Assembly (NCBI RefSeq): GCF_000282655.1
Contig: NZ_AKIV01000021.1
Location: 1-64,000 of the forward strand
Origin: Polaromonas sp. CF318
Lineage (GTDB): Bacteria; Pseudomonadota; Gammaproteobacteria; Burkholderiales; Burkholderiaceae_C
Length of the DNA stretch: 64,000 nucleotides
Direction: 5' to 3'
In this document: positions 50,669 to 58,922 of the stretch, piece by piece
How positions within the stretch are numbered: position 1 is the stretch's first letter
Layout: each line of letters starts with the position of its first letter
Notes under the pieces: model-generated
Database searches by the model: none
What the model saw: only the letters and a program-made list of their open reading frames with translations
Told to the model about the DNA's origin: nothing
Position numbers and translations under genes: made by a program

Positions 50669-51601
50669 TTATTCCACCAGGATTCCCTTGGTGGCACAAA
50701 CCCCGATGCAGGCTTCCATGCCCGCGGTAAAGCGCAGGAAGTCCGATTCCATGCCGTCCGAGAAGATCACTCCGTTGTCCGGCATGCGCGAGCGCAGCGT
50801 CAGCACCTCCGTCTCCTCGATCTCGCCGTAGAGCAGCGAGGTCTGGGTGGCCCGGCTCGCAAAGGGCTCCCGCACCGCGAAGATCAAATGGTCGGTATCA
50901 CGCGGCATGGGCTCGTAGCCCTCGCCGTGTCCATAGCCCGCGGCATTGGCAATGCCGACGGAGCCGGTGACTATGCTTTTCAGCCAGGCCGTGGAGCCCA
51001 GGCCGGTCGAGACGATCAGGCCTGAAGACGACTGTGCCTCCTTGGTGCCGCGGAACTCGATGTCGTAAAGCGCCGAGGTATGGCTTTTCGGGCCTATGAA
51101 CAGGTCGTTGACGCCGCGCAGCACCTGCCCGTCGGACAGCCTGGCCTCCGCCATGGTGACCAGCGAGGTGGCGCGGCGGTCTCCGGCAACCCCGGGCAGT
51201 ACCGAAGCGAGCTGTGAAGGCTCGAAAGGAAGCAGGACGCCGTCCCAACGTTTGGGCTCAGGGTTGACGCCCACCAGCGGCTGGCCGTTGAGGTACTTCA
51301 GCGTGTTGGCCACCATGCCGTCCTGGCCCAGCGTCACCACGATGTCGTCGGCCGCGAAGATGTAGTTGGTCAGGTGCGCGCGGTCGATGATCTGGTAGCG
51401 GCCCCAGGCCTGCAGCGCTTCGGCCACCACCCGCAGGCTGCGGGCGTAGGCCTCGTTCTCGCGCAGGTAATCGCTGAAGTCGGCGCCCAGGTGTTCCAGG
51501 TAGAACTGCGCCTGGCCCAGGGTCTGGTAGCGCGCCACCAGCTCTTCGAGCCGGGTCTGGCGCGTGACCAGCACCACCTTGCGGTTCTCGGCTGCAGACA
51601 T
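50669..51601 (-). CDS. NAD kinase-superfamily protein, divergent
   Basis: 310 residues. NAD kinase fold motifs, but altered: the GGDGT loop reads LGQDGMVANTLKYL (second glycine to glutamine, threonine to methionine; the catalytic aspartate is kept), the NE motif reads GVNDLFIG, and the TGSTAY loop reads STGLGSTAWLKSI. It may phosphorylate NAD(H) or a related compound, or be a regulator. It is the second gene of the operon led by the SPFH gene, 24 bases from it. It is probably not the housekeeping NAD kinase. Confidence 0.8.
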   Translation of the reverse strand: MSAAENRKVVLVTRQTRLEELVARYQTLGQAQFYLEHLGADFSDYLRENEAYARSLRVVAEALQAWGRYQIIDRAHLTNYIFAADDIVVTLGQDGMVANTLKYLNGQPLVGVNPEPKRWDGVLLPFEPSQLASVLPGVAGDRRATSLVTMAEARLSDGQVLRGVNDLFIGPKSHTSALYDIEFRGTKEAQSSSGLIVSTGLGSTAWLKSIVTGSVGIANAAGYGHGEGYEPMPRDTDHLIFAVREPFASRATQTSLLYGEIEETEVLTLRSRMPDNGVIFSDGMESDFLRFTAGMEACIGVCATKGILVE

Positions 51602-51625
51602 GATGCTTTCCTTTCCTGCTTTCGC

Positions 51626-52678
51626 TTATTTGCGGGCCGCTGCCGCCTGCACCGGCCGGCCGGCGTTGGCACCGGCCAGCAGCGAGTTGAGCAGCTCGGG
51701 CGACATGTTCAGCTGGCCGATCTTTTCGGCCTTGTCGGCAATGCCGCCAAAGGCCTGGGCGATCAGCTGGGCCGGGTCCATGCCGGCGGAAGCCAGCGCC
51801 TGGATGGTGCGCGGGTCCACCGCCTGGAAGGTCTTCATGATGGCGTCCAGCCGCGCGGCTTCCGCCTCGGCCAGGGTGCGCGAGTTGGCGGCCTGGCCGT
51901 TCACATAGAGCTTGCGCTTTTCTTCGAGCGCAACGTCCGAATCCATCTGCTCGGTGCGCAGGGCGTTTTCCTTGCGCATCACCGAGGCCTTGGCGGCCAT
52001 CTTGGCGTCCTCGATCTGGCTGCGCTTGTCTTCCACGGCGACTTCGGTGTCCAGCTCGTTCTCGCGGATGGACCGCTCGTTCTGGACCGCGGCCATGCGG
52101 CGCAGGTAGATGGCGTCGTCGGCGGCCTTGAGGTTGGCCTCGCGGGACTCAGCCTCCAACGCGCGGGCGATGTCCGGGGTCGGCTTGATGGCCAGGATGG
52201 ACACGCCCAGAACCTGCAGCCCCAGCGCGGCAATCTCGGGCTGCGCGCCCAGGCTGGCTTCGGCATGGCGGGCAATCTCGGCGGAGGACAGCAAGGCCTC
52301 CTTGAGCGCCAGCGCCTGCACTTTCTGCTGGATGATGACCTGCACCTGCATGCCGACACGGTCACCGAGCTTGAGCGGGTCGTCCGACGCGTACCCCTGG
52401 CCGTTGGCCTTGAGCGAAAAGTCCATCAGCCGGGCCGTCAGCTGGGGAGCCTTGACCTGGTAGGTGACCTGGCCCTGTACCGTGACGTTCTGGAAGTCGG
52501 AGGTCACCAGGGTCAGCATAAAGGGGTGGTGGGCGCTGGCCACGGGCACCGCCACCACGGTGGAGGTGGGTGCGTAGTAATAGAAAGACTGGCCCGCGCC
52601 TTCCCGGACCACCTTGCCCCTTTTGAACTGGATCAAATGAACCGTGGGCTGTGACTTGATGAAGCGGATGCCTAACAT
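51626..52678 (-). CDS. SPFH/band-7 domain protein
   Basis: 350 residues, first gene of the NAD operon; AAGGAGAAAG precedes the ATG. SPFH domain about residues 5-180 (VVREGAGQSFYYYAPTSTVVAVPVA; VQVIIQQKVQALALKEALLSS), then a long charged coiled coil (about 180-290) and an Ala/Gln-rich tail. There is no N-terminal membrane helix, unlike HflK or stomatin, so it is probably a soluble scaffold. SPFH proteins of this kind have been noted by comparative genomics next to NAD-utilising genes. Operators for NrtR lie directly upstream. Confidence 0.85.
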   Translation of the reverse strand: MLGIRFIKSQPTVHLIQFKRGKVVREGAGQSFYYYAPTSTVVAVPVASAHHPFMLTLVTSDFQNVTVQGQVTYQVKAPQLTARLMDFSLKANGQGYASDDPLKLGDRVGMQVQVIIQQKVQALALKEALLSSAEIARHAEASLGAQPEIAALGLQVLGVSILAIKPTPDIARALEAESREANLKAADDAIYLRRMAAVQNERSIRENELDTEVAVEDKRSQIEDAKMAAKASVMRKENALRTEQMDSDVALEEKRKLYVNGQAANSRTLAEAEAARLDAIMKTFQAVDPRTIQALASAGMDPAQLIAQAFGGIADKAEKIGQLNMSPELLNSLLAGANAGRPVQAAAARK

Positions 52679-52732
52679 GGTGCTTTCTCCTTCTGGTTAA
52701 CTGCGTGATGGCCTTGATCCTCTTGATGGCCT

Positions 52733-52777
52733 ATAGGTTGTACTGAACAACCTATTTATGAGTTGCATAATACAACT
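52733..52777. promoter_or_regulatory. NrtR double operator 1 (NAD operon / nrtR divergent promoters)
   Basis: Site 1 (52733-52755): perfect inverted repeat ATAGGTTGT ... ACAACCTAT with a 5-base spacer. Site 2 (52761-52777): AGTTG ... CAACT around CATAATA. Site 2 overlaps CATAAT (plus) and TATTAT (minus) -10-like hexamers. It lies between the SPFH gene (start 52678) and nrtR (start 52809). The same two elements recur at 54146-54187. Confidence 0.85.
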
Positions 52778-52808
52778 TAATTGGAATTTGTCAAACAGGA
52801 AGGCAAAC

Positions 52809-53525
52809 ATGGCCACCAAAAAGAGCACCCTGAGCTTTGAGCGACCGCTAACCACCGTGGACATCGTGATCTTCACGGTGCTGGACGAGCAGCTGCAGGT
52901 CCTGCTGGTCCAGCGCCCCGCGGGGCCTGAAGAGCCCTACCCGAATGCCTGGGCCTTGCCGGGCGGCTTTGTGGATGTCGACAAGGACGACTCGCTTGAA
53001 GCCTGCGCCAGGCGCAAGCTGCTCGACAAGACGGGGGTCCGGAGCCCCTACCTCGAACAGCTGGGCAGCTGGGGCGGCAAAACGCGCGACCCGCGTGGCT
53101 GGTCGGCCACGCATGCCTACTTCGCGCTGCTGGCCGCCGACTCCGTGAAGCTGGTGCAGGACGAGGCCAAGCCTGCCAAATGGCATCCGGTCGCCGAGCT
53201 GTCGCCGCGCAAGCGCCTGGCCTTTGACCACAGCGACATCCTGCAGGCGGCATTGGAGCGCTTGCGAAACAAGGTGGAATACACCTCGCTGCCGGCATTC
53301 CTCCTGCGGGAGCCGTTCACGCTGCCGCAACTGCAGAAGATGTATGAAGTGGTGCTGGGCCGGCCCATCGACAAGAGCGGTTTCCGCACCCGCGCCCTGG
53401 CCGCGGATTTTTTGAAGGAGGACGGTTCCCTGGACGTCGGCTCGCCCCGGCCCGCCATGGGCTACAGGCTGAAAGACCGCAGCGCGGTGATGTATTTCCC
53501 GAGGACCTTCAGTCCCCGGAGTTAA
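52809..53525 (+). CDS. nrtR: NrtR, Nudix-type transcriptional regulator of NAD metabolism
   Basis: 238 residues from the ATG at 52809 (AGGAAG upstream). N-terminal Nudix-like domain (about 15-150): VDIVIFTVLDEQLQVLLVQRP, WALPGGFVDVDKDDSLEACARRKL; the Nudix box lacks the REUxEE glutamates, as usual for regulators that bind but do not hydrolyse. C-terminal winged helix (about 160-235): FTLPQLQKMYEVVLGRPIDKSGFRTR. Known members repress NAD salvage/biosynthesis genes and release DNA on binding ADP-ribose. Double operators in front of it and of kptA/ARH support autoregulation and control of both divergent units. Confidence 0.94.
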   Translation: MATKKSTLSFERPLTTVDIVIFTVLDEQLQVLLVQRPAGPEEPYPNAWALPGGFVDVDKDDSLEACARRKLLDKTGVRSPYLEQLGSWGGKTRDPRGWSATHAYFALLAADSVKLVQDEAKPAKWHPVAELSPRKRLAFDHSDILQAALERLRNKVEYTSLPAFLLREPFTLPQLQKMYEVVLGRPIDKSGFRTRALAADFLKEDGSLDVGSPRPAMGYRLKDRSAVMYFPRTFSPRS

Positions 53526-53552
53526 GGGTGAAGGCGAAGCCGGTAGCCAGCT

Positions 53553-54116
53553 TCACCCAAGGCTCCCGGCCTTAACGACGCTGAGGTAAACCGGCGGCAC
53601 GTGGTCGGTCAGCCACACATTGTTGTCGGACCGGAAGAACAGATAGCCCTCCGCCGACATGCGCCCGCTGTCCACGAGGAGCAAGACGGGCTGGCCATAC
53701 CGCCCGCCCACGGCGGTGGCGGTTTCGCTGCTTTCGCTCAGGTGCACATGATGGCGCTGGCGTTTGCTCAGGCCTTCCGCCAGTATCGCTTCGAGAAAAC
53801 GCGATGCGGTGCCGTGATAAAGCCTCGCCGGCGGCGCCACCGGCGACAGGCCCAGTTCGACATCGACGGAGTGGCCCTGGTTGGCGCGGATGCGCAAGCC
53901 GTCTTCGCTGAAGGCGAAGCGCTTTTTATCACTGGTTTCGACGACCTCTTCGAGCAAGGCGCGGGAAAGAGCGTGCCCGGCCGAAGCGGCCCTGGCCAGC
54001 AGTTCGTCGATGCGAGCCCAACCGGCGGCGTCAAGTTCAAGCCCTATGGTGGACGGTTTGTGCCGCAGCACCAGGCTCAGAAACTTGCTGGCCGCGGTAA
54101 GGTGTTGTGATGTCAT
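53553..54116 (-). CDS. kptA: RNA 2'-phosphotransferase (KptA/Tpt1)
   Basis: 187 residues. Family motifs: [31 protein letters not shown] at the N-terminus, [41 protein letters not shown]. Transfers a 2'-phosphate from RNA to NAD, giving ADP-ribose 1''-2'' cyclic phosphate and nicotinamide; it consumes NAD, which fits its place under NrtR control. Bacteria have no standard tRNA splicing substrate, so the target (damaged RNA or ADP-ribosylated RNA end) is unknown. AAGGAAAATC before the ATG. Divergent from the ADP-ribosylglycohydrolase. Confidence 0.95.
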   Translation of the reverse strand: MTSQHLTAASKFLSLVLRHKPSTIGLELDAAGWARIDELLARAASAGHALSRALLEEVVETSDKKRFAFSEDGLRIRANQGHSVDVELGLSPVAPPARLYHGTASRFLEAILAEGLSKRQRHHVHLSESSETATAVGGRYGQPVLLLVDSGRMSAEGYLFFRSDNNVWLTDHVPPVYLSVVKAGSLG

Positions 54117-54145
54117 GATTTTCCTTTTATTGTTATTTTTCAGAA

Positions 54146-54187
54146 ATAGGTTGTTTTAAACAACCTATAGAGTTGCATAATACAACC
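54146..54187. promoter_or_regulatory. NrtR double operator 2 (kptA / ADP-ribosylglycohydrolase divergent promoters)
   Basis: Site 1 (54146-54168): ATAGGTTGT ... ACAACCTAT, perfect 9+5+9 inverted repeat, identical arms to operator 1. Site 2 (54171-54187): AGTTG ... CAACC around CATAATA. The two sites are 2 bases apart here, against 5 bases at operator 1. Confidence 0.85.
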
Positions 54188-54224
54188 AATCAGGGAAAAT
54201 GGCAAATGGAGAAAGAAACTGGGC

Positions 54225-55145
54225 ATGGAGAATCATTCAATGGAAGACTGGGAGCGCTATCAAGCCTGTTTGCTGGGGTTGGCCTGCGGCGATGCCGTAG
54301 GAACGACCGTGGAGTTCATGTCCAGGGGCAGCTTCGAGGCGGTCACGGACATGGGCGGCGGCGGCCCGTTCGACCTGCGGCCCGGCGAGTGGACTGACGA
54401 TACCTCGATGGCCTTGTGCCTGGCGGCGAGCCTTGTGCACTGCCATGGCTTCAACCCTACGGACCAAATGAACCGGTACTGCAATTGGCGCAGCATCGGA
54501 TACATGAGCAGCAACGGCAGGTGTTTCGACATAGGCATCACGGTGGCTACCGCGCTCAATCGCTACCTTCTGACCAAGGACCCTTTCGCCGGCCAATCCG
54601 ACCCCCGAACGGCCGGAAACGGCGCCTTGATGCGGCTGGCGCCTATTCCCATGTTTTACCGTCAGAGCGAAGCCGATACTTTTCGCTTTGCCGGCGAAAG
54701 CACGCGCACAACGCATGGCGCGCAGGAAGCCATAGAGTGCTCACGCCTGTTTGGCCTGCAGCTTCGAGCCGCATTGATCGGTGCCACCAAAGAAGCCATT
54801 CTTGCAACCACAGTACCCGAGCCCCTGTCCGCCAAGGTGGCCGCGATTGCCGCGGCGAAATTCATCAATAAGCCGCGGGAAGCAATCAAAGGATCCGGCT
54901 ATTGCGTTGAGGCGCTGGAGGCCGCCCTTTGGTGCTTTGCCCATACTGCGTCTTTTGAGGAGGCCATCCTGGCGGCGGCGAACCTGGGTGACGACGCCGA
55001 TACGACCGCCGCCATTTGCGGGCAAATAGCCGGCGCCCACTACGGCATCCGCTCCATTCCTCCTGGGTGGCTGGAACGCCTTGCCATGCGCGAGGAAATC
55101 GAACTTCTCGCCGACGGCTTGTTAAAAGCGTCGCGGGCCCTCTGA
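54225..55145 (+). CDS. ADP-ribosylglycohydrolase (DraG/ARH family)
   Basis: 306 residues; ATG at 54240 is an alternative start. Family motifs: GLACGDAVGTTVEF, WTDDTSMALCLAASL (metal-binding DDT), NGALMRLAPIPM and the second metal motif NLGDDADTTAAICGQIAGAHYG. Removes ADP-ribose from proteins, or hydrolyses related compounds, with Mg ions. Under the shared NrtR operator with kptA, it may recycle ADP-ribose released by an ADP-ribosylating or NAD-cleaving reaction encoded elsewhere; no ADP-ribosyltransferase other than kptA is seen here. Confidence 0.93.
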   Translation: MENHSMEDWERYQACLLGLACGDAVGTTVEFMSRGSFEAVTDMGGGGPFDLRPGEWTDDTSMALCLAASLVHCHGFNPTDQMNRYCNWRSIGYMSSNGRCFDIGITVATALNRYLLTKDPFAGQSDPRTAGNGALMRLAPIPMFYRQSEADTFRFAGESTRTTHGAQEAIECSRLFGLQLRAALIGATKEAILATTVPEPLSAKVAAIAAAKFINKPREAIKGSGYCVEALEAALWCFAHTASFEEAILAAANLGDDADTTAAICGQIAGAHYGIRSIPPGWLERLAMREEIELLADGLLKASRAL

Positions 55146-55343
55146 GCGCCCAGGGAGTCCTCCCTGCCGGTTGCGAGTCGGCCTTTTTGTATTCCACTGT
55201 ATCCAAGCACCCCCCCGATACCCGGTCATGCGCACCAGCCTGGGCAGGACACACCGGGGATACCTTGCGGCATTCCAATGCCTGCATGGGCAGCGGCTTT
55301 CCCCGGCGCTGCCTTCCACCCCACTCACCCCAAGGAGTCGACC

Positions 55344-55877
55344 ATGACCGCTCGCCGCCAATTTCTGGCCACCGCTGCCGCCGCCACAGCCGCCGCCTTT
55401 GCCATGCCTGATGCCTCGGCTTTCTTTTCGCTGGGCCGCGCGCCGGCGGCGGCACCTGAGTTCGCGGGCATAGACACCTGGCTCAATTCGGCGCCGCTGC
55501 GCATGGCCGACTTGCGGGGCAAGGTAGTGCTGGTCGACTTCTGGACCTACACCTGCATCAACTGCCTGAACCACCTGCCGGCCGTGAAGTCCTGGCATGA
55601 GAAGTACAAGGACAAGGGCCTAGTGACGGTGGGCGTGCACACGCCGGAGTTCGCGTACGAAAAATCGACAAAGAACGTGAAGGCCGCGATCGAGCGCCTG
55701 GGTATACAGCATGCCGTGGCGCAGGACAACAGCTACGCCACCTGGCGCGCCTTCAGCAACAACTACTGGCCGGCTGTCTACCTGGTCGACAAAACGGGCC
55801 ATGTTGTCTACAGCCACTTCGGTGAGGGGCGCTACGCTGAGACCGAAAAAACCATACAGACTTTGCTGGCCCAGTGA
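55344..55877 (+). CDS. TlpA-like thioredoxin-domain protein, exported
   Basis: 177 residues from ATG 55344 (AAGGAG upstream). Twin-arginine-like signal MTARRQFLATAAAATAAAFA; the mature protein is a thioredoxin fold with LVDFWTYTCINCLNHLPAVKSW, a CINC active site also present in the DipZ-like protein encoded 3-5 kb further on. Periplasmic thiol oxidoreductase; the DipZ-like protein is its likely electron donor. Followed by the two-component pair after 61 bases. Confidence 0.88.
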   Translation: MTARRQFLATAAAATAAAFAMPDASAFFSLGRAPAAAPEFAGIDTWLNSAPLRMADLRGKVVLVDFWTYTCINCLNHLPAVKSWHEKYKDKGLVTVGVHTPEFAYEKSTKNVKAAIERLGIQHAVAQDNSYATWRAFSNNYWPAVYLVDKTGHVVYSHFGEGRYAETEKTIQTLLAQ

Positions 55878-55938
55878 GGTCCACCCCAACCCGGCCTGGG
55901 GGCACAATGCCGGGGTTGGGACTTTTCCAGGACGAGCC

Positions 55939-56679
55939 ATGCAGCAGCCAGACCACATCCTCATTGTTGACGACGACCGCGAGATCCGGGAACTGCTGGG
56001 CAGCTACCTTGAAAAAAACGGCCTGCGCGTGACCAAGGCGGAGTCGGGCCGGCACATGCGCGCGGCGCTGGAGAGCGCGGCGGTCGACCTCATCGTGCTG
56101 GACCTCATGCTGCCCGGCGAGGACGGCCTCACCTTGTGCCGCGACCTGCGCGCCGGCAAGCACAAGGCCCTTCCCATATTGATGCTGACCGCGCGCAACG
56201 AGGAGGCTGACCGCATCCTGGGCCTGGAGATGGGCGCCGACGACTACCTGGCCAAGCCTTTCGCGGCACGCGAGCTGCTGGCGCGCATACGCTCGGTGCT
56301 GCGCCGCACGCGCATGCTGCCGCCGAACCTGCAGGTAGAGGAAAGCTCCCACCTGCTGAGCTTCGGCGACTGGCAGCTCGACACCACGGGCCGCCACCTG
56401 CTGGACGCCAGCGGCACGCTGGTGCCGCTCAGCGGCGCCGAATACCGGCTGCTGCGCGTCTTCCTGGACCACCCGCAGCGCGTGCTCAACCGCGACCAGT
56501 TGCTCAACCTCACGCAGGGGCGCGACGCCGAACTGTTCGAGCGCTCCATCGACCTGCTGGTGAGCCGGCTGCGCCAGCGCCTGGGTGACGGGGCGCGCGA
56601 GCCGCGCTACATCAAGACGGTGCGCAGCGAGGGTTATGTGTTCAGTGCCGCGGTGCAGGGCCGGCCGGGGGCCGCATGA
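55939..56679 (+). CDS. OmpR-family response regulator
   Basis: 246 residues. Receiver domain: LIVDDDREIRELL, phospho-aspartate in LIVLDLMLPGEDGLTL (about residue 55), switch residues TARN and lysine in GADDYLAKPF. C-terminal winged helix: LSGAEYRLLRVFLDHPQRVLNRDQLL, RSIDLLVSRLRQRLGD, YIKTVRSEGYVF. The gene overlaps the sensor kinase by 4 bases, an OmpR/EnvZ-type pair. The stimulus is unknown. Confidence 0.95.
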   Translation: MQQPDHILIVDDDREIRELLGSYLEKNGLRVTKAESGRHMRAALESAAVDLIVLDLMLPGEDGLTLCRDLRAGKHKALPILMLTARNEEADRILGLEMGADDYLAKPFAARELLARIRSVLRRTRMLPPNLQVEESSHLLSFGDWQLDTTGRHLLDASGTLVPLSGAEYRLLRVFLDHPQRVLNRDQLLNLTQGRDAELFERSIDLLVSRLRQRLGDGAREPRYIKTVRSEGYVFSAAVQGRPGAA

Positions 56680-58001
56680 CGCAGGCCCGCCCGCGCTGGC
56701 CGCACAGCCTGTTCGCGCGGCTGATGCTGATCCTGCTGCTGGGCATACTGGCGGCCCAGGCCATGTCCTACCTGCTGGTGATGTATGAGCGTGGCCTGGT
56801 GGGCCGCGACCTGATGCTGGACAACCTCGAAAAAGACATTACCAGCTCCGTCGCCATCCTGGACCGGGTGCCGCCGGCCGAGCGCCCCAACTGGCTGCCG
56901 CTGATAGACCGCAAGAACTACCGCTACCAGCTGGACGGTGGCATCACCGAGCAGGGCGGCGACAACGAGATCGTCGCGCGCGTGAGCGCATCGATCGCCC
57001 ATGCGGTGGACAAGCGCTACCAGGTCACGGTCAATGCGATTCCCGGCGACACCAAGCGCGTGCACATCCACCTGCGCCTGAGTGACGGCGCGCCACTGAC
57101 CATCAACCTCTGGGCCGCGGCCACGCCGATCTCGCCCTGGCTGCCGGCGCTGCTGATGTTGCAGCTCTCGCTGCTGGCCATCTGCGCTTTTTTTGCGGTG
57201 CGCATCGCGACCCAGCCGCTGCGGCGGCTGGCCCATGCGGCCGACGCGCTGGGCCCCGACCTCAAAGGCACGACCCTGCCCGAGGGCGGCCCGACCGAGG
57301 TGGCGCGCGCCTCCAGCGCCTTCAACGCCATGCAGCGGCGCATCGCCGGCTACCTGGCCGAGCGCACGCAAATCCTCGCCGCCATCTCGCACGACCTGCA
57401 GACGCCCATCACGCGCATGCGCCTGCGCACCGACCTGATGGACGACGAAGAACAGCGCGGCAAGCTGCAGCACGACCTCGATGAAATGGTGGCCCTGGTG
57501 CGCGAGGCGCTGACCTATGCGCGCAGCCTGCATGGCGCCGACGAGGCCCCACGCAGGGTGGACCTTGATGCCCTGCTGGACACGCTGCGCTGCGATTACG
57601 AAGACGCCGGCAAATCCATCACGGTGAGCGGCCAGGTCGGCCACCCGGTGATGAGCCGGCCGTTGGCGCTGCGCCGCATCCTGACCAACCTCACCGACAA
57701 CGCGCTCAAATTCGGCACCGAGGTGGAACTGGCCGTGCGCATCGATGCCGATCAGGGCATAGAGATCTGCGTGCTCGACCGCGGTCCCGGCATCCCCGAA
57801 TCCGAGCTCGAGGCAGTGCTGCAGCCTTTTTACCGCGTGGAAAGTTCCAGGAACCGCGATACCGGCGGCACCGGCCTGGGCCTGGCCATCGCGCAGCAGC
57901 TGGCCGCCTCCATAGGCGCGCGACTGAGCCTGGCCAACCGCACTGGCGGCGGGCTGGCCGCGCGTCTGGTGATGCCGGCCGCTTCGCCCCTTGAACCCTG
58001 A
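56676..58001 (+). CDS. Sensor histidine kinase, EnvZ-like
   Basis: 441 residues. Two transmembrane helices (LMLILLLGILAAQAMSYLLV near 15-35 and LPALLMLQLSLLAICAFFAV near 155-175) flank a small periplasmic domain. HAMP (IATQPLRRLAHAADALG), H-box ISHDLQTPITRMRLR (phospho-histidine about residue 235), N-box LTNLTDNALKFG, G-boxes DRGPGIP and GGTGLGLAIAQ. Phosphorylates the response regulator encoded just upstream. Signal unknown. Confidence 0.95.
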   Translation: MTQARPRWPHSLFARLMLILLLGILAAQAMSYLLVMYERGLVGRDLMLDNLEKDITSSVAILDRVPPAERPNWLPLIDRKNYRYQLDGGITEQGGDNEIVARVSASIAHAVDKRYQVTVNAIPGDTKRVHIHLRLSDGAPLTINLWAAATPISPWLPALLMLQLSLLAICAFFAVRIATQPLRRLAHAADALGPDLKGTTLPEGGPTEVARASSAFNAMQRRIAGYLAERTQILAAISHDLQTPITRMRLRTDLMDDEEQRGKLQHDLDEMVALVREALTYARSLHGADEAPRRVDLDALLDTLRCDYEDAGKSITVSGQVGHPVMSRPLALRRILTNLTDNALKFGTEVELAVRIDADQGIEICVLDRGPGIPESELEAVLQPFYRVESSRNRDTGGTGLGLAIAQQLAASIGARLSLANRTGGGLAARLVMPAASPLEP

Positions 58002-58002
58002 C

Positions 58003-58044
58003 ATCAAAAAAGCCGGCCCGCCCAGGTGATGGGCAGGCCGGCTT
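58003..58044 (-). terminator. Intrinsic terminator between sensor kinase and ohr
   Basis: Long inverted repeat AAGCCGGCC ... GGCCGGCTT with an inner GCCC/GGGC stem. Read on the minus strand, it is followed by a run of six T, so it ends ohr transcription; on the plus strand no T run follows. Confidence 0.85.
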
Positions 58045-58065
58045 GGCCGTGTGCGGTCTACAGGT

Positions 58066-58491
58066 TTAAACCAGGTTGATCTCCACATCGATATTGCCGC
58101 GTGTGGCCTTGGAGTAAGGGCACAGCTGGTGGGCCGCATCCACGATGGCACGCGCCGTCGCGCTGTCCAGGCCTGGAAGGAGGACGTTGAGGCGCGCCTG
58201 CAGAAAGAAGGCCTCACCGGCCGTGCCCAGGTCCACCTCGGCATCGACGGCCACGCCGGCAGGCAGGCTGACCTTCTGCGCGGCGGCGGCGCGGCCCATC
58301 GCGCCTATAAAGCAGGCCGACCAGCCTGCCGCGAACAGTTGCTCGGGGTTGGTGCCCTGGCCGGCGCTGCCGGGCGGGGAGAGCTTGATGTCCAGGCGGC
58401 CGTCGGCGCTGCGGGCTTCCCCGTTGCGCCCGCCGGTGGTGTGGGTCCTGCCGGTGTAGAGGACTTTGTCGAGAGGGTTGATGGCGGTCAT
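58066..58491 (-). CDS. Organic hydroperoxide resistance protein (Ohr/OsmC family)
   Basis: 141 residues from ATG 58491 (AAAGGAAAAC upstream). Ohr-type features: KVLYTGRTHTTGGRNGEARSADG at the N-terminus, both catalytic cysteines in GWSACFIGAM and HQLCPYSKATRGN. Thiol-dependent peroxidase for organic hydroperoxides in the cytoplasm. No OhrR repressor is adjacent in the window; the next plus-strand region holds only repeats. Confidence 0.94.
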   Translation of the reverse strand: MTAINPLDKVLYTGRTHTTGGRNGEARSADGRLDIKLSPPGSAGQGTNPEQLFAAGWSACFIGAMGRAAAAQKVSLPAGVAVDAEVDLGTAGEAFFLQARLNVLLPGLDSATARAIVDAAHQLCPYSKATRGNIDVEINLV

Positions 58492-58523
58492 GGTGTTTTC
58501 CTTTTGGAGGTTGAAGAAATTGT

Positions 58524-58664
58524 TATCCGCAGATTTCGCAGATTTACGCAGATGAAAGCAGTTAAAAAAACGTGATGCAAAGTCACGGGCCAGCGTATGG
58601 AATGGGGTGAAATCTCGAATGCGCGCCTTTCTTAAATCTGCGTCAATCTGCGTAATCTGTGGAT
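58524..58664. repeat. Inverted pair of CAGATTACGCAGATT-type repeats, copy 1
   Basis: Left arm 58524-58553 reads TATCCGCAGATTTCGCAG then ATTTACGCAGAT; right arm 58634-58664 is its near reverse complement (AATCTGCGTCAATCTGCG, then TAATCTGTGGATT). The arms are about 80 bases apart and could form a large hairpin. They lie in the gap between ohr and the dipZ-like gene. The motif repeats a CGCAGATTT-like unit within each arm. The same pair occurs at 60985-61122. Confidence 0.85.
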
Positions 58665-58922
58665 TAAAAGGTCCCCGCATGTCGGCAACATCTCAACAAC
58701 GCAATGTTCTGTACGCGCCTGGCAGCCAGACACACTGCGGTACAAATCCCTTCGCCATCTTCACCAACCAGGCGCTCAGCTTTGCTCACGGCCCGAGCGC
58801 CACACGATTGCCGGTCGGGAATTGATGCATTGGCAAGCAAGCGGGTTGCGCAGCTCATGCGCCAAACCACCCGCCAAAAACGTCAAGGCCATCCAGAGCT
58901 TTTTCATGCTGGTGAAATGGGT
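58665..58922. other. Intergenic region without supportable gene
   Basis: Holds only unsupported short open frames and no strong promoter or terminator that I can fix. Together with the repeat pair upstream it makes a 431-base gap between ohr and the dipZ-like gene. Confidence 0.4.

Noticed and set aside
58607-58825. Short plus-strand ORF (72 codons)
   Set aside because: Its N-terminal part is translated repeat sequence and the rest lacks a ribosome-binding site or known similarity.
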